Notes under the pieces: generated by a model | Databases searched by the model: none | What the model saw: the letters and a program-made list of their open reading frames with translations, nothing else | What the model was told of the DNA's origin: nothing | Source of the DNA: Psychrobacter alimentarius | GTDB taxonomy: Bacteria > Pseudomonadota > Gammaproteobacteria > Pseudomonadales > Moraxellaceae | Assembly (NCBI RefSeq): GCF_001606025.1 | Contig: NZ_CP014945.1 | Span: forward strand, 1,240,001 to 1,304,000 | Direction: 5' to 3' | DNA: 64,000 bases | Translations under genes and position numbers: made by a program | Shown here: positions 1 through 8,675 of the stretch, in pieces | How positions within the stretch are numbered: the stretch's first letter is position 1 | Layout of the letters: each line of letters begins with the position of its first letter

Positions 1-969
1 ATGGTGATTGGCAACATTAGTGTGGGTGGTAGTGGCAAGACTCCGCTGATTATTACCTTAGTCGACTATTTGCAAAAACAAGGGGTTTACGTCGGTGTCA
101 TTAGTCGTGGTTATGGCGGGGATACCAGTCAGATGCCAGCGTTGGTCGGTAAGACCAGTCTGCCTAATGTGGTGGGAGATGAGCCTTGTCTGATTGTGAA
201 TACGACAGGTGTGGCGATGGCGGTATGCCCAAACCGTGAGCAAGCGATCACTATGCTGTTGGAGACATATCCAGACCTACAATTAATTATTGCAGATGAT
301 GGTTTGCAGCATTATGCACTACAGCGCGATATCGAATGGATTGTGGTGGATGCCGCACGAGGTTTTGGTAATAAGCAACTGTTACCCACTGGATTTTTAC
401 GTGAGCCAATATCACGGTTAAAAGAGGCGGATGTCATTTATCATGAAAGGGCAATTGATGCATCAAACCACGATAATAAAGAGAGTAATCAGCATCGTGT
501 CAATCGTCTGACTATGCATCTAGAAGCGGATAATATGCAGCGCTTATGGCAATCCTCCTTTGACAGTAAAATGAGGAGCAGAATGCCTGAAAAAGGTAGC
601 CAAGTACACGCAGTAAGCGGCATTGGTTATCCACAGCGTTTTTTTGATACGCTAGATTCGCTTGGTTATCAGGTCATTGCGCATCCGTATCCTGACCATT
701 ATGCGTTTAGTTTGGCTGAGCTGGCTGAATACAGCGATTATCCAATTGTGGTGACCACTAAAGATGCAGTAAAAATAAGAGCCCTATTGTTGGAACATAC
801 TGCACAGCAAGCATTAATGGACGATTATGAAAAGCTTGCAAATAATTTATGGGTCTTACCAGTCAGCGCTGTACTGTCCAACAACTGCTATCCGCATCTA
901 AATCGACAGTTGAGTCAATTAGGTATTACTATACAAAACGATCAAGCCGACAGTCATATTAACGATTAA
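1..969 (+). CDS. lpxK: Tetraacyldisaccharide 4'-kinase (lipid A 4'-kinase), 5' end outside window
   Basis: LpxK phosphorylates the 4' position of the tetraacyl-disaccharide-1-phosphate lipid A precursor at the inner face of the cytoplasmic membrane. The visible protein begins at the P-loop (GNISVGGSGKTP, residues 4-15 of the visible part), followed by SRGYGG and the IIADDGLQHY motif typical of the family. In known LpxK proteins about 45 residues, including the membrane anchor, precede the P-loop. The ATG at base 1 is therefore an internal methionine and the true start lies upstream of the window. kdsB follows 60 bp downstream on the same strand, consistent with an LPS-core operon. The product is secure; only the start is missing. 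Confidence 0.94.
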   Translation: MVIGNISVGGSGKTPLIITLVDYLQKQGVYVGVISRGYGGDTSQMPALVGKTSLPNVVGDEPCLIVNTTGVAMAVCPNREQAITMLLETYPDLQLIIADDGLQHYALQRDIEWIVVDAARGFGNKQLLPTGFLREPISRLKEADVIYHERAIDASNHDNKESNQHRVNRLTMHLEADNMQRLWQSSFDSKMRSRMPEKGSQVHAVSGIGYPQRFFDTLDSLGYQVIAHPYPDHYAFSLAELAEYSDYPIVVTTKDAVKIRALLLEHTAQQALMDDYEKLANNLWVLPVSAVLSNNCYPHLNRQLSQLGITIQNDQADSHIND

Positions 970-1029
970 GATGGCACAAACAACAATGGCTGATACTTCA
1001 AACCATATAAAACCCCATAGGAATAAATC

Positions 1030-1845
1030 ATGTCATCCATTGCTGCGCCCGCTAAAACCCACATTGTCATTCCTGCCCGCTTTAAAAGCACAAGATTGCC
1101 TGGCAAGCCATTATTAATGATTCATGGCAAGCCAATGATTCTTTGGGTTGCCGAAAAAGCACAGGCTGCACATTTTGCTGATGATATGTGTATTGCTACT
1201 GATGATGAGCGCATTGCTCACGTATGTATAGAAGCGGGTTTTGATGTGGTGATGACCAGTAGCGAGCATGCATCGGGTACAGATCGCCTAGCAGAAGTGG
1301 CGGCTATCAAAGGCTGGTCAGATCATGATATTGTGGTCAATATGCAAGGTGATGAGCCTTTGGTGCCGCCATTATTGCTGGAGCAGGCTAAGGCACTTTT
1401 GGTGGCAGACAATGAGAGCGTAATGGCAACCTTATGTGAGCCTATAGAGGATTATGAGACGTTTCATCGTCCGTCTGTGGTAAAAGTAGTCAGTCAGCAG
1501 TCCGATAACAGACAGCGTGCGCTTTACTTTAGCCGAGCACCAATTCCTTGTGACCGTGATGTGGTTTTGGCCAATAATCAGGATAAGCAAGCACCAAAAA
1601 ATGCCTATCGTCATCTGGGTCTATACGCTTATCGCGTCAGCTTATTACAGCAGTTTGTGCACTGGCCCCAAACACCACTTGAGAGTCTTGAAAGCCTAGA
1701 ACAATTACGTATTTTAGAAAATGGCGGACATATTGCAATCGCAGCAGCAGCTTGTCAATTACCAGCTGGTGTTGATACTCAAGAAGACTTGGACCGCTTA
1801 AATGCGATGAGTCTAGCCAATTTTCAAAACCCTGCTGAAAAATAG
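1030..1845 (+). CDS. kdsB: 3-deoxy-manno-octulosonate cytidylyltransferase (CMP-KDO synthetase)
   Basis: KdsB activates KDO with CTP to give CMP-KDO for the LPS inner core; it is cytosolic. The 271-aa protein carries the nucleotidyltransferase motif [15 protein letters not shown] near residue 15, the [11 protein letters not shown] segment and the [10 protein letters not shown] motif that binds metal and nucleotide. It is slightly longer than the roughly 250-aa family norm. An AGGAA ribosome site precedes the ATG. The gene sits between lpxK and holB, with holB starting 2 bp after its stop, so the three are probably cotranscribed. Confidence 0.97.
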   Translation: MSSIAAPAKTHIVIPARFKSTRLPGKPLLMIHGKPMILWVAEKAQAAHFADDMCIATDDERIAHVCIEAGFDVVMTSSEHASGTDRLAEVAAIKGWSDHDIVVNMQGDEPLVPPLLLEQAKALLVADNESVMATLCEPIEDYETFHRPSVVKVVSQQSDNRQRALYFSRAPIPCDRDVVLANNQDKQAPKNAYRHLGLYAYRVSLLQQFVHWPQTPLESLESLEQLRILENGGHIAIAAAACQLPAGVDTQEDLDRLNAMSLANFQNPAEK

Positions 1846-1847
1846 TC

Positions 1848-3008
1848 ATGAATAACATCATGGAAAACAACAGTGTCGTTGATACCACAGATAATATTTA
1901 TTTTGCGCCGTTGTTGCCATGGCAGCAAACACTGTGGTCGCAGCTGACAACGCGAGTGCAATCACAACAGCCCTTGCCTCATGCGCTACTTGCCGCAGGT
2001 ATGCAAGGCATGGGTAAGCGTGCTTTTGTATGGCGATTGATTGCTTGGTTATTGTGCCGTGAGCGCGCAACGCATCCAGCAGGGGCCTGTGCAAAATGTG
2101 AGAGCTGTCAATGGCTCAGATCAGGCACGCATCCAAGCTTGCAAGTATTACCTATTGTTCGTATGCCAAGTAGTGCAGAGTCTACGGATAATACAGAAAA
2201 GTCGAATAGCAAAGCAAAAGACAAAAAAGCGTCCCAATCCAACAGCGCGCTCAAAATAAAAATAGATGACATTCGTGCCTTGCAGCCTTTTATTTATCAA
2301 GGTGGTCAAGGAATACGTATTTGTGTACTAGATCAAGCAGAGCAAATGACCGTTGCGGCTGCCAATGCACTACTTAAGACGCTAGAGGAGCCACAATCAC
2401 AGGTGCATTTGTTTTTGATCAGTGATACGCCTGCCCAATTGCTTCCTACCATTAAAAGCCGTGTCCAGCAGTTGCCATTACAAACAATTGATACTACAGT
2501 TGCTGTCAATTACGTAACCAATGCATTGGGTCACACTGTCAATTACGTAACCAATGCATTGGGTCACACTGTCAATCGTGAGGCAGTGGGTACAGCTGCG
2601 ATTGAACAACTTATTCAACTAGCAAATGGTGCGCCTCTAGCAGCAATAGCCATGGCGCAAGCACCATGGTACAGTAAACGAAGCTTATGGTTAACGACGT
2701 GGCAAGCATTACGTAGCGGTAAGCGCAGTAGCGTGGCGGCGAGCGACTACTGGCAAAATCAGTTAAGTATCGTAGAATTTATGCACTTGTCTGAAATGAT
2801 GCTACTTGACATGCGCCGTGTCTGCCTTGGGCTTGGCGAACTACAAAAAGACGTCAATCTATCAAGCGTTTTAGACGCGTATCAACCAGCTGATAATGGA
2901 TTAGAGGCATTTGCCAGTAGCATACAGCAGACCAAAATTGCACTACAACAAAATGTGCAAGAAAAATTTGCCTATGATAAGCTGATGCAAGAATTGGCGT
3001 ACTTATAG
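1848..3008 (+). CDS. holB: DNA polymerase III subunit delta'
   Basis: The delta-prime subunit is the rigid arm of the clamp loader that places the beta sliding clamp on DNA. The 386-aa protein shows the AAA+ fold start (GMQGMGKRAF), a zinc module with cysteines in CAKCESC about 60 residues in, and the sensor region NALLKTLEEP followed by a SRV(Q) arginine-finger-like segment. There are two additions compared with the usual length of about 330 aa: a Ser/Lys-rich insert near residues 107-125, and an exact 11-aa tandem duplication (VNYVTNALGHT twice) near residues 220-241. The start overlaps the kdsB operon closely; an alternative ATG lies 12 bp downstream. The pilZ gene follows, as in other gammaproteobacteria. 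Confidence 0.95.
   Translation: MNNIMENNSVVDTTDNIYFAPLLPWQQTLWSQLTTRVQSQQPLPHALLAAGMQGMGKRAFVWRLIAWLLCRERATHPAGACAKCESCQWLRSGTHPSLQVLPIVRMPSSAESTDNTEKSNSKAKDKKASQSNSALKIKIDDIRALQPFIYQGGQGIRICVLDQAEQMTVAAANALLKTLEEPQSQVHLFLISDTPAQLLPTIKSRVQQLPLQTIDTTVAVNYVTNALGHTVNYVTNALGHTVNREAVGTAAIEQLIQLANGAPLAAIAMAQAPWYSKRSLWLTTWQALRSGKRSSVAASDYWQNQLSIVEFMHLSEMMLLDMRRVCLGLGELQKDVNLSSVLDAYQPADNGLEAFASSIQQTKIALQQNVQEKFAYDKLMQELAYL
2505..2576 (+). repeat. 33-bp in-frame tandem duplication inside holB
   Basis: Two identical 33-bp units lie back to back (2505-2537 and 2538-2570), and the first six bases of a third copy follow. The unit begins GTCAATTACGTAACC. Because 33 is a multiple of three the reading frame is kept and 11 residues are duplicated between the AAA+ region and the collar domain. 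The perfect identity suggests a recent slippage or recombination event. Confidence 0.97.
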
Positions 3009-3114
3009 AATGGCATGATAGCCACTGGCGGCAGTTCGAGTATTTATCATTATCATGCGCTATATACCGCTAAGTTGTCGTATAAAAAAATCTAACTCAT
3101 GAAGGAAGCTGACT

Positions 3115-3462
3115 ATGGCAATGCCAGGACGTGGCGGGATTTTAACCTGCCATATTGAAAATATTGAGACGTTATATGCCAGTTATTTATCTTTTGTGAG
3201 TAATGGGGCATTATTTGTGCCTTCCAATCAACCTCAAAAATTGGGTAATGAAGTGTTTATTGCCATCACCTTACCCAACTCAAGCGAGCGGTTACCAATG
3301 AATGGTAAAGTAGTTTGGGTAAATACTAAAACACAAGGTGGGCGTCCAGCAGGTTTTGCCGTACAGATTGGTACAGACATCGCAGGTCAAAGAATCAAAA
3401 ACGAAGTTGAACGCTTATTGGCCGGTAAAATAGATGGCTTACAATCTACTTATACAATGTAA
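3115..3462 (+). CDS. pilZ: PilZ-domain type IV pilus assembly protein
   Basis: This 115-aa protein is a single PilZ domain and matches the size of the pilus-biogenesis PilZ (about 118 aa), which acts with the PilB ATPase and FimX in twitching motility. A start at 3115 is supported by AAGGAAG seven bases upstream. The N-terminal arginines needed for cyclic-di-GMP binding in other PilZ domains (RxxxR) are not evident, and pilus PilZ proteins usually do not bind the nucleotide. Its position immediately after holB is the conserved one in Pseudomonas and Moraxellaceae. Confidence 0.9.
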   Translation: MAMPGRGGILTCHIENIETLYASYLSFVSNGALFVPSNQPQKLGNEVFIAITLPNSSERLPMNGKVVWVNTKTQGGRPAGFAVQIGTDIAGQRIKNEVERLLAGKIDGLQSTYTM

Positions 3463-3537
3463 TGCTGAAAGTTAGTGGCGGTGCTGTTTATTGAATGCAG
3501 TATTTACCAGAACTGTATTTAATTTTGAGCACGTATG

Positions 3538-3571
3538 AAAACGGCCTTATAATCTTATAAGGTCGTTTTTT
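3538..3571 (+). terminator. Rho-independent terminator after pilZ
   Basis: The ten-base arms ACGGCCTTAT and ATAAGGTCGT (one G-U pair) enclose a six-base loop and are followed by a T-run. It ends the lpxK-kdsB-holB-pilZ unit and lies just before the convergent ppk2 stop. Confidence 0.9.
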
Positions 3572-3586
3572 ATGAAGCATGGGAAA

Positions 3587-4600
3587 TTAGTAGCGCGGTG
3601 GTACATACATATCATCTGGAATGGGTTCACGATAGTATTCATCATCACGCTTGCGATCAGGTAGCTCAACTTCTTCGCGCGGCACTTCTTTGTAAGGAAT
3701 TTGCTCAAGTAAGTGCGCAATACAGTTTAGCCTAGCGCGCTTCTTATTATTACCTTCAACCACCCACCATGGTGCTTCAGGGATATGAGTACGTTCAAAC
3801 ATGGTCTCTTTTGCTTTGGTATAATCTTCCCAACGTCTTCGTGATTGCAAGTCCATTGGTGAAAGTTTCCATTGCTTGAGAGGATCATGAATACGGCTCA
3901 TAAAGCGTGAATGCTGCTCATCATCAGTGATTGAAAACCAATATTTAACTAAGCGAATGCCTGATCGTACCAGCATACGTTCAAATTCGGGTACGGACTG
4001 AAAGAATTCTTCGTATTGAGCATCGCTACAAAATCCCATGACTCGTTCAACACCGCCACGGTTGTACCAACTGCGATCAAATAAAACAATTTCACCTGCT
4101 GCTGGCAAGTGTGCCACATAACGCTGAAAATACCACTGTGTTTGCTCACGTTCAGTAGGGGCAGGCAGGGCAGCCACTCGGCATACACGAGGGTTCAAGC
4201 GCTGTGTAATACGCTTAATCGCGCCACCTTTACCAGCAGAGTCTCGCCCTTCAAATATCACTACGATACGTTCACCGCGATCGACGACCCAATCTTGTAA
4301 CTTGATAAGTTCTCGTTGTAGGCGTACCAATTCTTGAAAATACGTACGACGGTTTAGCTTTTCTTTTTCACTCATCTCAATACCATCAAAACGAAAGTCA
4401 CGGATATAATCATCTATCTCGTTTTCAAGCTCTTCATCATAATTGTCGATCAAATCTTCATGCATCTTACGACGCAACTCATCGTTAAAGACTTCTTTGT
4501 CCATGCGTTCAACAAAATTTTCCTGCTCAAGCACGCTAAGCTCATTGCGCTCTTGCGTCGTTAAAGATTTTGGGTCAATGGCTGAAGGTATATTACCCAT
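3587..4600 (-). CDS. ppk2: Polyphosphate kinase 2 family protein
   Basis: PPK2 enzymes transfer phosphate between polyphosphate and nucleoside di- or monophosphates. The protein (337 aa from the ATG) has the Walker A motif GRDSAGKGG at residues 118-126, a lid with basic residues, and the Walker B-like FDRSWYNRGGVE. The long acidic N-terminal helix region (about 70 residues) and the Tyr/Pro-rich C-terminal tail lie outside the kinase core. I place the start at the ATG at 4600 because AGGAG sits six bases upstream; the preceding in-frame TTG is too close to that site. It is a single-gene unit. The sequence alone does not say whether it prefers ADP, GDP or a monophosphate. Confidence 0.93.
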   Translation of the reverse strand: MGNIPSAIDPKSLTTQERNELSVLEQENFVERMDKEVFNDELRRKMHEDLIDNYDEELENEIDDYIRDFRFDGIEMSEKEKLNRRTYFQELVRLQRELIKLQDWVVDRGERIVVIFEGRDSAGKGGAIKRITQRLNPRVCRVAALPAPTEREQTQWYFQRYVAHLPAAGEIVLFDRSWYNRGGVERVMGFCSDAQYEEFFQSVPEFERMLVRSGIRLVKYWFSITDDEQHSRFMSRIHDPLKQWKLSPMDLQSRRRWEDYTKAKETMFERTHIPEAPWWVVEGNNKKRARLNCIAHLLEQIPYKEVPREEVELPDRKRDDEYYREPIPDDMYVPPRY

Positions 4601-5013
4601 CAAAAGCTCCTGATAAATATTGTTATAGTTTTTATTAATTGTGCATCTTACTTTAGCATATTTAGTAAGAAGGCCTATGACTTGGCTGTGCTTTCTTATT
4701 TTATTTTCACGTATTTTGTTACCGAATGTATGAAGCTTCTAAAATAGAATTGAGACAAGGGTATTTCTATAGAGTTGTACCTATAAGTTCCTAGAGTAAA
4801 GGTACTTTTAATTCAAAAGACAATTTAATTCAAAAGATAAAGATAGTGACGAGAACTGTCTGTCTAAATGTGAATTTTTTATTACGTGGTTGAGCTCGAT
4901 GGATATAGATGGATATATAAGCACAAAAAAACATCCTCTAATCAGCAGATTAAAGGATGTTTTAATATTTTGGCTTACGTTACTTTTTAATCAGTAACGA
5001 ATGGCTGAAGGAT
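4601..5013. other. Intergenic region upstream of ppk2 and downstream of the thiolase
   Basis: No gene is visible. The left part holds the ppk2 leader and ribosome site; the right part holds the thiolase terminator at 4924-4963. The rest is AT-rich with a short direct repeat of GATGGATATA near 4897-4918. Confidence 0.7.
4924..4963 (-). terminator. Rho-independent terminator after the thiolase gene
   Basis: Arms of 15 bases (AAACATCCTCTAATC against GATTAAAGGATGTTT, one mismatch) enclose AGCA. Read on the minus strand the hairpin is followed by a seven-T run. It lies about 50 bp beyond the thiolase stop codon. Confidence 0.9.
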
Positions 5014-6414
5014 CTATTTTTCTAGGATGCAAGTCACACCTTGACCACCTGCTGCACAGATAGAGATGAGCGCACGACCAGATCCTTTTTGGTCCAATAA
5101 TTTTGCCGCAGTTGCTAAGATACGAGCGCCAGTGGCAGCAAATGGATGACCTGCTGCTAATGATGACCCATTTACATTAAGTTTGTTGCGATCAATAGCA
5201 CCAAGTGGCGCGTCAAGACCTAAGCGCTCTTCGCAAAACTTCTGGTCTTCCCAAGCGGCAAGCGTTGACAATACTTGTGAAGCAAACGCTTCGTGAATCT
5301 CATAAAAGTCAAAATCTTGCAGTGTCAAGCCAGCACGCTCAAGCATACGTGGTACCGCATAAGCTGGTGCCATGAGTAAGCCTTCTGTGGTACCAGACTT
5401 ACCAATGAAATCAACGGCTGCTGTTTCTTGGTGTACGATGTAAGCCAGTGGTTTTAGATTGTGCTCTTTTGCCCATTCATCAGTACCCAATAGTACACAA
5501 GAGGCACCATCGGTTAAGGGAGTAGAGTTGGCCGCTGTCATTGTTGGGTTGGCATTCTTTTTGCCAAACACAGGCTTTAGTTTGCCTAACTTTTCTAAAG
5601 TTGTGTCTGGACGCAAGTTATTATCACGCGTCAAACCTTTATATGGCGTGATTAAGTCATCAAAGAAGCCTTCATCATAAGCACGGGCAAGATTTTTATG
5701 GCTATTAAAAGCCAGCTCATCTTGTGCTTCACGACTGATATTCCATTCAAGTGTCGTAATGGCTTGATGCTCACCCATTGATAGACCTGTGCGCGGCTCG
5801 CCATTTTGTGGTGAGTCAATCAAGTCTTTTGGGTTTAGACCCATTAAGGCCTTTAGGCGTTGTTTATTGTCTTTTGCAGCACCTAACTTGATAAGGACTT
5901 TGCGTAAACCATCGCCAATGGCAATAGGTGCATCGGAGGTCGTATCAACACCACCTGTGATGGCTGAGTCAATCAGACCCAAGGCAATCTTATTGGCAGA
6001 AGCGAAAGTCGCTTGTAAACCTGTGCCACAAGCTTGTGAGATGTCGTAAGTTGGCGTATGCGGGCTGAGCGCTGTGTTCAATGTTGCTTCACGAGTAAGA
6101 TTGATATCGCGGCTCAATTTCATGACAGCACCAGACACCACTTCACCCAGTACTTCATCTTGTAGGTTATAGCGCTCAATCAAACCGTCTAAAGCAGCCG
6201 TTAGCATGTCTGTATTACTAACATCAGCGTATGAACCGTTTGAGCGAGCAAACGGAATACGGTTGCCCCCTAAGATAGCCACTCGATTTTGCCCCGAGGC
6301 TAGTCCAGATTTACGACTTTTGGTTGCTGCTGGCTTTTGTTTTTTTTCATTACTGGCTTTTACAACAGTGCTTTCTACTACAGGACTATCGGCGTGATTG
6401 TTTTTATTACTCAT
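5014..6414 (-). CDS. Acetyl-CoA C-acyltransferase (thiolase), FadI/FadA2-like
   Basis: A 466-aa thiolase that condenses or cleaves 3-ketoacyl-CoA. The nucleophile is C129 in SQACGTG; HEAF is at residues 374-377, GHPFAATGAR has H423, and the second catalytic cysteine is C453 in CAAGGQG. The 40-residue Lys/Ser/Ala-rich N-terminal extension is not part of the fold. The start at 6414 is supported by AAGGA upstream. It is divergent from a FabG4-like reductase and a MaoC hydratase, the same partner set and geometry as fadA2-fabG4-htdX in mycobacteria. It could serve beta-oxidation, polyester-precursor synthesis or acyl-chain elongation; the sequence does not decide which. Confidence 0.93.
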   Translation of the reverse strand: MSNKNNHADSPVVESTVVKASNEKKQKPAATKSRKSGLASGQNRVAILGGNRIPFARSNGSYADVSNTDMLTAALDGLIERYNLQDEVLGEVVSGAVMKLSRDINLTREATLNTALSPHTPTYDISQACGTGLQATFASANKIALGLIDSAITGGVDTTSDAPIAIGDGLRKVLIKLGAAKDNKQRLKALMGLNPKDLIDSPQNGEPRTGLSMGEHQAITTLEWNISREAQDELAFNSHKNLARAYDEGFFDDLITPYKGLTRDNNLRPDTTLEKLGKLKPVFGKKNANPTMTAANSTPLTDGASCVLLGTDEWAKEHNLKPLAYIVHQETAAVDFIGKSGTTEGLLMAPAYAVPRMLERAGLTLQDFDFYEIHEAFASQVLSTLAAWEDQKFCEERLGLDAPLGAIDRNKLNVNGSSLAAGHPFAATGARILATAAKLLDQKGSGRALISICAAGGQGVTCILEK

Positions 6415-6970
6415 TGTATTATCCTTAAGAGAGAAAAAGAGTGTTTAAAATAAAATACGGTTTAATCAGCAAAATAACAATAAGCAAATATTATCATTTA
6501 TTACGTGATACAGCTGTTTATGATAAGGCGTTTTTATGACCTTACTGTATATCTTTGGCAAACCATATCAAACTCAGGCAAATTTAATAGGTGCTTAAAA
6601 AGTAATAATTAGACAGCTATTAGACTGATGAGTACTGATTACCAGCATTGCTTAACAGCGCTTTTGATAATATATTGTTATCTATTTTTTAATTATACAT
6701 AACTTATAGGCTTGATTTTAGCATGATGTTATGCGCTTGATGATAGGAAAAGTAGCGTACTTGTATACTAGCTTGTTTACAGATTGTTGTAGACAGTCGC
6801 GATTTTTGGACTTGTCTATGATGAGAGTGTATAGTTAAGACGATTTGAGAGCCATTTATTCAATATCGATAATTATAAAAGCAGAGCGCCTATAGCATTA
6901 GGTAATTTAGTATTAGGCAATTTGCATTCTTTATTCATTATTCTCTAACCACTACTTATAGGATTATATT
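6415..6970. other. Divergent promoter region between thiolase and reductase
   Basis: This 556-bp AT-rich stretch has no convincing gene and must contain the promoters of both divergent genes. A weak 5-bp inverted repeat (GATAA, seven bases, TTATC) at 6666-6682 is the only operator-like symmetry I noticed. No terminator or riboswitch is apparent. Confidence 0.5.
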
Positions 6971-8371
6971 ATGTCAGACCGTTACGGTGATTTTGTTCAG
7001 TCTTCTATTGGCAAAAAAGTTGCAAAGAACTTAGGCTTGCCTTTGCCAGTCACACTTGACCGTTTTGAGAGTGGTGAGCGTTTGGTCCGCGGTAGTGTTT
7101 TGGTGGGTCGCGCCAATGGTGAAGACAAAAGTGTCAGTGAATCAGTTGCACGCATCTTATCGGATGTGCATGCTGAGGTGTTCGTTAACAGTCATGACGA
7201 TGTCAAAGACGCATTGGCTGATGCAAGTGTAGAAGCAAAAGCCAATACGGGCGGTGATGATAAATTTAAAGTATTGTTGTTTGATGCCAGTAATATTCGT
7301 AATTCGGATGAGCTCAAGCAAGTGTATGAGTTCTTTCATACTGTTGCACGCCGCGTAGAAACGTCAGGCCGAGCGATCGTTGTTGGTCGTCCACCTGAGC
7401 AGATTACAGATATCGAAACGGCATTGGCTCAGCGTGCGCTCGAAGGTTTTGTAAAATCGGTGGGTAAAGAGTTCAAACGCGGCATCACCGCACAGCTTAT
7501 TTATGTAGAGGAAGGCGCTGAAAAGAATCTGGATTCAACGCTGCGCTTCTTTACTTCGGCACGCTCGTCTTATGTGTCAGGTCAAGTAGTACGCGTTAGC
7601 AAGGGGGATTCGGTTGAGGTTGATTGGACACAACCACTGGGCGGAAAAACCATGTTAGTTACTGGTGCAAGTCGCGGTATTGGTGAAGCGATTGCTCGTG
7701 TATTGGCACGTGAAGGCGCTCATGTTATTTGCTTAGATGTACCGCAGCAACAAGGTGACTTGCAAAAAGTAGCAAGTGAAATCAGTGGTTCTATTCTAAC
7801 CGTTGATATCACCAGTGAAGATGCGGGTGCACAAATTGCAGATGCTGCGCAGAAACGTGGTGGCTTGGATTCAATCATTCATAATGCTGGTGTGACTCGT
7901 GATAAGACGCTTGCAAAAATGGATGAGAAAAAATGGGACATGGTCATCGATATCAATCTGGGGAGTGTGGCCAAATTAAACCGTTATCTATTAGATAACG
8001 ATGTCTTAAAAGAAAATGCACGTATTGTCTGTGTATCATCAATCTCAGGTATTGCAGGTAATATGGGTCAAACCAATTACGCGACCTCTAAAGCGGGTGT
8101 TATTGGTTTGGTTGATGCGACTGCCAAACAATTAGAAAACAATGCAAAAGGTATGACCATCAATGCCGTGGCGCCAGGATTTATCGAAACACAAATGACA
8201 GAAGCCATTCCATTTGCTATTCGTGAAGCGGGTCGCCGCATGAACTCAATGAGCCAAGGCGGTCTACCAGTGGATGTCGCTGAGACGATTGCATGGTTGG
8301 CATCACCTGCGTCTGGTGGCCTGAATGGCAACACAGTGCGCGTCTGTGGTCAGAGCCTACTTGGGGCATAG
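6971..8371 (+). CDS. 3-oxoacyl-ACP/CoA reductase, two-domain FabG4 type
   Basis: The 466-aa protein is twice the length of ordinary FabG. Residues 1-215 form a degenerate N-terminal Rossmann-like domain. Residues 225-466 are a complete short-chain dehydrogenase: TGASRGIG (231-238) binds NAD(P), NNAG is represented by HNAG, and the catalytic residues are S357, Y370 and K374 in NYATSK. This architecture is that of FabG4 (high-molecular-weight ketoacyl reductase), which prefers NADH and long-chain CoA substrates in mycobacteria. AGGA precedes the ATG. Neighbouring thiolase and MaoC genes supply the previous and next steps. Confidence 0.92.
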   Translation: MSDRYGDFVQSSIGKKVAKNLGLPLPVTLDRFESGERLVRGSVLVGRANGEDKSVSESVARILSDVHAEVFVNSHDDVKDALADASVEAKANTGGDDKFKVLLFDASNIRNSDELKQVYEFFHTVARRVETSGRAIVVGRPPEQITDIETALAQRALEGFVKSVGKEFKRGITAQLIYVEEGAEKNLDSTLRFFTSARSSYVSGQVVRVSKGDSVEVDWTQPLGGKTMLVTGASRGIGEAIARVLAREGAHVICLDVPQQQGDLQKVASEISGSILTVDITSEDAGAQIADAAQKRGGLDSIIHNAGVTRDKTLAKMDEKKWDMVIDINLGSVAKLNRYLLDNDVLKENARIVCVSSISGIAGNMGQTNYATSKAGVIGLVDATAKQLENNAKGMTINAVAPGFIETQMTEAIPFAIREAGRRMNSMSQGGLPVDVAETIAWLASPASGGLNGNTVRVCGQSLLGA

Positions 8372-8476
8372 CAGCCATTTTTATGCAGAGATAAGTGTTG
8401 TAAAGAGGTCGGTAAATATCTGATATAACCTGTAATTTTTTATTTACCTCACATATGCTTACGAAAAATTGCTAAT

Positions 8477-8502
8477 AAAGCTGCCCAAGGGTGGCTTTTT
8501 TA
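8477..8502 (+). terminator. Rho-independent terminator after the FabG4-like gene
   Basis: AAAGCTGCCC pairs with GGGTGGCTTT (two G-U pairs) around a minimal loop, followed by Ts. It separates the reductase from the MaoC gene, so the latter probably has its own promoter in the following 170 bp. Confidence 0.8.
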
Positions 8503-8675
8503 TGATAAAAACACAAGAACCATACGCCAGATCGTTTTTTGCTGCAATAGCCACTTGTACGATTGATTAAACGCAGGATTTGCTATTTTGCGCATCGATA
8601 GGCTTTAGTCAACGTATCTATAGTATCTTTACATGCACACAGAAAATTTGTTCAAGCCCCACTTAGGATTTATTT

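Noticed and set aside
4897..4920. Short tandem GATGGATATA repeat
   Set aside because: Only two imperfect copies in AT-rich DNA; no functional inference is justified.
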